Below are positions 60,040 through 64,000 of a stretch of 64,000 nt of DNA, piece after piece. The stretch is from NCBI RefSeq assembly GCF_003327285.1, contig NZ_KZ848474.1, positions 186,001 through 250,000 of the forward strand. Direction: 5' to 3'. Source of the stretch: Microbacterium sorbitolivorans (GTDB lineage Bacteria > Actinomycetota > Actinomycetes > Actinomycetales > Microbacteriaceae). Position 1 is the stretch's first letter, and every line of letters begins with the position of its first letter. Under the pieces are notes generated by a model that did no database searches, had not been told where the DNA came from, and saw only the letters and a list, made by a program, of their open reading frames with translations. Made by a program: the position numbers and the translations under genes.

Positions 60040-60740
60040 GCCGCCACGACCTGTGCGACGAAGCGGTATCCGAGCCCCTGCGCGGTGTCGATGAACCGCG
60101 GGTTGGCGGCGTCGTCGGCGAGCACGCGCCGCAGCTCAGAAATGCGATGGTCGACGGCGCGGCTCGAGGTCGCGAAGTCGAAGCCCCAGAGACCGGCGAG
60201 CAGGCGCTCGCGCGAGTGCGCCTCCTGCGGGTGCGTCATGAGGAACTCGAGCAGCGTCAGCGCCTTCGGCGTGAGCGTCACCTCGCGCTCACCCAGCCAC
60301 ACCCGCCGCGAGGTGCGGTCGAGCACGAGCTCGCCGGCGCGGATCCGCTGGCTCGTCGGCACCCCGCGCGTCGCGCGGCGCAGCACCGCGCGGATCCGCG
60401 AGAGCAGCTCCTGCGGATCGAACGGCTTGTTGAGGTAGTCGTCCGCGCCCTCGTCGAGGGCGGCGCTTCGCTCCCACGACTCCCCCACCTGCGTCAGCAG
60501 GATCACGGGCAGCCACGGGTCGCCCTCGCGCAGCCGACGCACGAACTCGCGACCGTCCATGCGGGGCATGAGCACGTCGCTCACGACGAGGTCTGGCTTC
60601 TCGCGCGCGACCTCCTCGAGCCCCTCCTGTCCATCGCCGGCGACGCGCACGGCATACCCGCTGCGCTCGAGAAACGAGGCGAGCGGGGCCGTGATCGCCG
60701 CGTCGTCGTCGACGATGAGCAGCCGCGTGCGTTCGGTCAT
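60036..60740 (-). CDS. OmpR/PhoB family response regulator
   Basis: A 234-residue regulator. The receiver domain has the acidic pair DDD at 11-13, phospho-acceptor Asp55 in VVSDVLMPRMDG and Lys105 in YLNKPF. The winged helix DNA-binding domain is in residues 135-230 with RAVDHRISELRRVL and GLGYRFV. The start at 60740 overlaps the DUF3060 gene by four bases. It is partner to the kinase encoded next. Confidence 0.92.
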   Translation of the reverse strand: MTERTRLLIVDDDAAITAPLASFLERSGYAVRVAGDGQEGLEEVAREKPDLVVSDVLMPRMDGREFVRRLREGDPWLPVILLTQVGESWERSAALDEGADDYLNKPFDPQELLSRIRAVLRRATRGVPTSQRIRAGELVLDRTSRRVWLGEREVTLTPKALTLLEFLMTHPQEAHSRERLLAGLWGFDFATSSRAVDHRISELRRVLADDAANPRFIDTAQGLGYRFVAQVVAA

Positions 60741-61348
60741 GACCCCGAGATCACCACGTTTCCGGCGCCCGTGTCGGTCACCTTCGGGGTGGCGCCGAGC
60801 CACGAGATCGAGTTGGCGTCGCCGCCGACGTTGATCGTCTCGGCGCCGTCGAGGTAGATCACGTTGCCCGCGCCCGTGACGTCGATCGTGCCGACCTCGC
60901 CCGCGACGACGACGCCGGCGTCCATGTGCACGACGACGTGGTCGCACGGCCCGTCGATCTGCACGATCTGGCCCGGCTCGTTCTGGCCGAACACCAGCTC
61001 GCCGTCGCACGTGAGGGTGCGGGTGACGACGTCGAGCATCGACTCGCGGTACGCGGCTTCCTCCTCGCTCCAGGCGGTCGCGACGGCGTCGCTATCGGCG
61101 CCCGCCTCGTCGTTCGACGTCGGCGTGCTTTCCTCGGTTTCCGGATCCTCCGTCACCGTCTCGGCGGGCTCGCCCGCCTCGCCCGCGGGCTCGGTCGCGG
61201 ATCCGTTCTCGGAGGTGTTCTCCGACGCGTCGGAGGACGCGTTGTCGGTGCTGGTCTGCTCGTCGTCGGGCTCGCTGACCGACACCGAGCAGCCGGTCAG
61301 GCCGGCGATGAGGACGGCGGACAGGGCGAGGGCGGAAAGTACGCGCAT
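60737..61348 (-). CDS. DUF3060 lipoprotein
   Basis: A 203-residue lipoprotein with lipobox LTGC (Cys20), a long acidic Glu/Thr/Ser linker (residues 25-90) and a DUF3060 beta-rich domain at the C-terminus, seen in CDHVVVHMDAGVVVAGEVG, GAGNVIYLDGAETINVGG and NSISWLG. Function unknown. The operon order OmpA-like lipoprotein, DUF3060, response regulator, kinase suggests that it helps sense or maintain the envelope. Confidence 0.82.
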   Translation of the reverse strand: MRVLSALALSAVLIAGLTGCSVSVSEPDDEQTSTDNASSDASENTSENGSATEPAGEAGEPAETVTEDPETEESTPTSNDEAGADSDAVATAWSEEEAAYRESMLDVVTRTLTCDGELVFGQNEPGQIVQIDGPCDHVVVHMDAGVVVAGEVGTIDVTGAGNVIYLDGAETINVGGDANSISWLGATPKVTDTGAGNVVISGS

Positions 61349-61368
61349 GATCGGGTTCCGTTCGCGGG

Positions 61369-62613
61369 TCACGAGAAGGTGGGGATGAAGATGTCGACGC
61401 GGCGGTTGAGCTGGCGGCCGGCCGGGTTGTCGGCGCCGTCGATCTCGTTCGCCGCGACGGGCTGGCTCTCGCCGTAGCCCTCGGCGGTGAGCTGCGCCGT
61501 GACGCCGGCGCCCTCGAGCGCCGCGACGACCGACGCCGCGCGGGCCTCGGAGAGGGTCTGGTTGTAGTCGTCGTCGCCGATCGAGTCGGTGTGGCCCGAG
61601 ACGACGGCCTCGGTGACGTCGTAGGTCTCGAGCGCCTCGGCGACGACGCCAAGGGTCTCGGCCGCGTCGGCCCGCACGTCGCTCTTGTCGAAGTCGAACA
61701 GCACGCCGTCCTCGAACGTGATGAGGGTGCCGCACGACTCGATCGGCTGCAACGCGTCGAGCGTCGGGAAGACGCCGAGCTCGGGCACGCGCGCGATCGG
61801 ATCCAGCTCGACCGCCTGCCCGTTCACGAGGCCCGTGCCGTCGCCGTAGTTGGTGATGGTGATCTCGTCGTCGCTGTAGTTACCGGATCCGTCGCCGTAG
61901 TTCACGATCGTGACCGTGCCGTCGGTGAAGTTGCCGGCGCCGTCGCCGTAGTTCTCGATCGTCGTGGCGCCGGCGGTGTAGTTTCCGGATCCGTCGCCGT
62001 AAATGTTCACGATGATGTCGGCGTCGCTGTAGACGCCGGATCCATCGCCGTAGTTCGTGATCGTGACGGTGCCGTCTTCGTACACGCCGGTTCCGTCGCC
62101 GTAGTTGGTGACGGTCACGCCGTTGAGCGTGAAGGTTCCGGATCCGTCGCCGTAGTTCACGGAGGCGCCGTCCGGGCCCGTAAACGTGCCGGATCCGTCG
62201 CCGTAGAGATACGCGGATCCGTTGCCCGCCGACACCGTGCCGGCCTCGTCACAGTGCGCGGGCGAGACCGTGACGCCCGGGATCGGGGCGACGTCGTCGC
62301 GGAGGTCGAGCGTGAAGCCGTCGGCCGATGCGGTGTCGAGCAGCGACAGGTCGGGCAGCTGGAAGAGCGGCACGGCGGGGAACTCGCCGACGTCGTAGCC
62401 GGGGACGGTCGGGAGGGTGGTGGTTTCCTCCGGGGCCTCCGTTTCTTCGGGGGCCTCGGTCTCCGCGACCGCCTCCGTCACCGGTTCGGCCGACGTCGTC
62501 GTCGCAGGCGCCGCGTCGGCGTCTGCGTCGTTCGCGGATCCGCACGCGGTGAGCGATACGGCGAGCATTCCGGCGCCGAGGAGGGCGATACCGGCGCGGG
62601 CGGGGATGTTCAT
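61369..62613 (-). CDS. OmpA-family lipoprotein with eight YGDGSG repeats
   Basis: A 414-residue lipoprotein (lipobox LTAC, Cys24) with a Glu/Thr linker, eight tandem 17-residue repeats from about residue 136 to 272, and a C-terminal OmpA domain (residues ~290-414) with VLFDFDKSDVRADAAETL, VSGHTDSIGDD and NRRVDIFI, which binds peptidoglycan. The repeats carry Tyr at 137, 154, 171, 188, 205, 222, 239 and 256 without a single register change. The ATG at 62613 is used. It heads the operon with DUF3060 and a two-component system. Confidence 0.88.
   Translation of the reverse strand: MNIPARAGIALLGAGMLAVSLTACGSANDADADAAPATTTSAEPVTEAVAETEAPEETEAPEETTTLPTVPGYDVGEFPAVPLFQLPDLSLLDTASADGFTLDLRDDVAPIPGVTVSPAHCDEAGTVSAGNGSAYLYGDGSGTFTGPDGASVNYGDGSGTFTLNGVTVTNYGDGTGVYEDGTVTITNYGDGSGVYSDADIIVNIYGDGSGNYTAGATTIENYGDGAGNFTDGTVTIVNYGDGSGNYSDDEITITNYGDGTGLVNGQAVELDPIARVPELGVFPTLDALQPIESCGTLITFEDGVLFDFDKSDVRADAAETLGVVAEALETYDVTEAVVSGHTDSIGDDDYNQTLSEARAASVVAALEGAGVTAQLTAEGYGESQPVAANEIDGADNPAGRQLNRRVDIFIPTFS
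61797..62208 (-). repeat. 51-bp tandem repeats within the OmpA-like gene
   Basis: Eight in-frame copies of a 51-bp unit encode the YGDG[ST]G repeats. Many units carry GGATCCGTCGCCGTAGTT on the plus strand, so identical bases recur and could mediate changes in copy number. The protein sequence between YGDG blocks varies, so the repeat is old. Confidence 0.85.
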
Positions 62614-62703
62614 GATCTGAGAGTATCGAAGCGATGTCGCCGCCATATCGCCGCGATGTCGCAGTTTCGCGACAATTCACCCGCACCTTCTAGGGTGTGG
62701 AGC

Positions 62704-63294
62704 ATGAGTGCTTTATCTCGCGTCGTCGTTTTCACCGGATCCGCGGGCGGCACCGACCCCGCATACCTCGCCGCGGCGACCGCCGTCGGCACGGCCATCG
62801 CCCGCGCGGGCCTCGGCCTCGTCTACGGCGGCGGCAACGTCGGCCTGATGGGCGCGGTCGCGAGCGCCGGTCGCACGGCGGGCGGTGAGGTCGTCGGCGT
62901 GATCCCCGAGGCCCTCGTCGACAAGGAGATCGCGCACCACGACCTGACGCGCCTCGAGGTCGTCGCCGACATGCACGAGCGCAAGATGCGCATGGCCGAG
63001 CTGAGCGACGCGTTCGTGATGCTTCCGGGCGGCGCGGGCACGCTCGAGGAGTTCTTCGAGGCGTGGACGTGGCAGCAGCTCGGGATCCACGCGAAGCCGA
63101 TCGCGGTCTACGACGTGAACGGTTTCTGGGATCCGCTGATCACGATGCTCGACAACATCGTCGCGCAGGGCTTCATCGCCCCGCGCTTCCGCGACCGCCT
63201 GATCGTCGCGTCGGATCCGGACGAGCTTCTCGAGAAGCTCGCGGCCTGGGAGCCGCCGGCGGCGAAGTGGACCGTGCCGGAGGACGTCGCGTAG
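62704..63294 (+). CDS. LOG family protein (TIGR00730, phosphoribohydrolase)
   Basis: A 196-residue LOG/lysine-decarboxylase-like protein. The family motif PGGAGTLEEFFEAWTW is at about residues 103-118, with GLVYGGGNVGLMGAVA near 38-53. Members hydrolyse cytokinin riboside 5'-monophosphates or related nucleotides. The start at 62704 fits the family length. It is divergent from the OmpA operon and followed by a hairpin. Confidence 0.9.
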   Translation: MSALSRVVVFTGSAGGTDPAYLAAATAVGTAIARAGLGLVYGGGNVGLMGAVASAGRTAGGEVVGVIPEALVDKEIAHHDLTRLEVVADMHERKMRMAELSDAFVMLPGGAGTLEEFFEAWTWQQLGIHAKPIAVYDVNGFWDPLITMLDNIVAQGFIAPRFRDRLIVASDPDELLEKLAAWEPPAAKWTVPEDVA

Positions 63295-63322
63295 GCGCGG
63301 CCTCTGGGGTGATCCCCCTGCG

Positions 63323-63385
63323 CGGAGATGGCCCCTTACTGCGGAAGAGGAACAGCTTTTGTTCCGCAGTAAGGGGCCATCTCCG
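63323..63385. terminator. 63-bp hairpin unit between the LOG gene and the MFS gene
   Basis: Perfect 24-base arms (CGGAGATGGCCCCTTACTGC and onward) around a 15-base loop, exactly 63 bp as in the units at 56921 and 57021. It lies between two convergent genes and can end both transcripts. Confidence 0.8.
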
Positions 63386-63402
63386 TAGTTCTGGCGGCTT
63401 GG

Positions 63403-64000
63403 TTACGCGCCGACCTTGCCGTAGCGCTCTTCCTCGATCTCCTCGAGACTCTTGCCCTGGGTGTTCGGCGCCCAGATGGTGCCGACGAGCATCGAGACCG
63501 CGAGGATCGCGATGAGGATCGCGGCGAGCGTGTGCAGGCCGAGCACCTCGAGCCAGACGGGGAAGCCGTAGCTGAGCACGCCGACCATGATGCGGGCGGT
63601 GAAGAACAGCACGCCCTGCGCCGAGGCGCGGTACTGCGTCGCGAACAGCTCGGCGGTCCAGAGGCCGTAGAAGGCCTGGGCGCCGATACCCGAGGCGAAG
63701 CCCCAGAGAATCGCGAAGCCGAAGAGCGAGACCGGGCCGCTCGGCAGGTACACGAGCACGACCCAACCGGCGATGCCGAGCACGGCGCCGATGAAGAACA
63801 GCAGGCGGCGCGACATGCGGTCGCCGAGCCACATGAACGTGAACGTACCGACGACGGTCATGGTCCAGAGGAACGACTGCAGGAAGTACTGCTGCGCCGA
63901 GTCGGTCAGGCCGGTCGCGTTGTAGACGTCGGGCATGAACATGCCCGCCTGGCCCGCGACGGTGTTCCAGAAGGCGTAGACGCCGACGAGGAAGAGCAGC
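63403..64000 (-). CDS. MFS sugar porter, C-terminal part (5' end outside window)
   Basis: The frame is open to the right edge, giving the last 199 or so residues of a sugar porter with about six membrane segments. Typical sugar-porter features are WLGDRMSRRLLFFIGAVLG, GAQAFYGLWTAELFATQYRA (20 residues) and the C-terminal NTQGKSLEEIEEERYG. Substrate unknown; an inositol or sugar importer is possible, and no importer lies in the iol operon. An ATG at 63942 is internal. Confidence 0.85.
   Translation of the reverse strand, partial: LLFLVGVYAFWNTVAGQAGMFMPDVYNATGLTDSAQQYFLQSFLWTMTVVGTFTFMWLGDRMSRRLLFFIGAVLGIAGWVVLVYLPSGPVSLFGFAILWGFASGIGAQAFYGLWTAELFATQYRASAQGVLFFTARIMVGVLSYGFPVWLEVLGLHTLAAILIAILAVSMLVGTIWAPNTQGKSLEEIEEERYGKVGA

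Noticed and set aside
61797..62208. CRISPR-like 51-bp periodicity
   Set aside because: The repeats are in frame inside a protein-coding gene and explain the YGDGSG protein repeats.
1..64000. tRNA, rRNA or riboswitch genes
   Set aside because: I checked the gaps between genes by eye and found no cloverleaf or known riboswitch pattern. A covariance search would be needed to exclude them.

Overview
The window is a high-GC chromosomal segment whose gene content and order point to a Gram-positive actinobacterium, most likely in the family Microbacteriaceae (inference). The grounds are the order rpsF-ssb-rpsR-rplI-dnaB, lipobox-type ABC solute receptors, a fused rhamnulose-1-phosphate aldolase/dehydrogenase, a CsoR copper system with DUF305 and DUF6153-type partners, and strong third-position GC in nearly every gene. 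The hexamer GGATCC is very common throughout and almost absent from one block at about 41.25-52.6 kb, which I read as an acquired island.

Layout. 0-4.1 kb: partial alpha/beta hydrolase, a MarR regulator with an MFS exporter, and a convergent Bcr/CflA-type MFS exporter. 4.2-10.4 kb: L-rhamnose catabolism on the minus strand (kinase, fused aldolase/dehydrogenase, DeoR regulator, isomerase, mutarotase). 10.4-22.0 kb: a second sugar-alcohol locus. A DeoR regulator, one ABC importer (receptor, permease, double ATPase), a DUF2291 protein and a zinc dehydrogenase lie on the minus strand. A second dehydrogenase, a DhaK-DhaL kinase, an RpiB-type isomerase, a TIM-type isomerase and a LacI regulator lie on the plus strand. 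By analogy with characterised four-carbon polyol pathways this probably degrades erythritol, threitol or erythrulose. 22.2-31.3 kb: a complete myo-inositol operon (iolC, aldolase, iolA, iolB, iolD, iolE, iolG) with a divergent GntR regulator.

31.3-41.2 kb: a redox and metal region. A SoxR gene is joined to a superoxide dismutase relic. A TetR regulator with twin palindromic operators is divergent from a CDF exporter. A copper module follows (CopZ, a membrane-anchored domain protein, CopA, CopB, CsoR, a DUF305 lipoprotein and a DUF6153-like membrane protein), with two CsoR-type operators; pnuC closes the region. 41.3-52.6 kb: the island. It holds a decayed umuC relic, a frameshifted gluconokinase, a GH42 beta-galactosidase with its ABC importer and LacI regulator, a broken LacI gene, an IS3 element itself interrupted by an IS110 element, and a truncated KAP NTPase.

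52.6-64 kb: core chromosome again. It holds dnaB, rplI, rpsR, ssb, rpsF, two unidentified membrane proteins, a GNAT acetyltransferase, an OmpA/DUF3060/two-component operon, a LOG family protein, and a partial sugar-porter MFS gene at the right edge.

The strongest observation is in the IS110 element. Its 5' non-coding end carries segments that match, in the expected order, both sides of its own insertion site in the IS3 transposase gene and both of its own ends. That is the layout of a target-guiding bridge RNA. Other points of interest are a third copy of the TetR operator in front of copA, a strict His-x-x x19 tail on CopB, a sod/soxR deletion junction, a recurring 63-bp hairpin unit, and eight exact 17-residue repeats in the OmpA lipoprotein.
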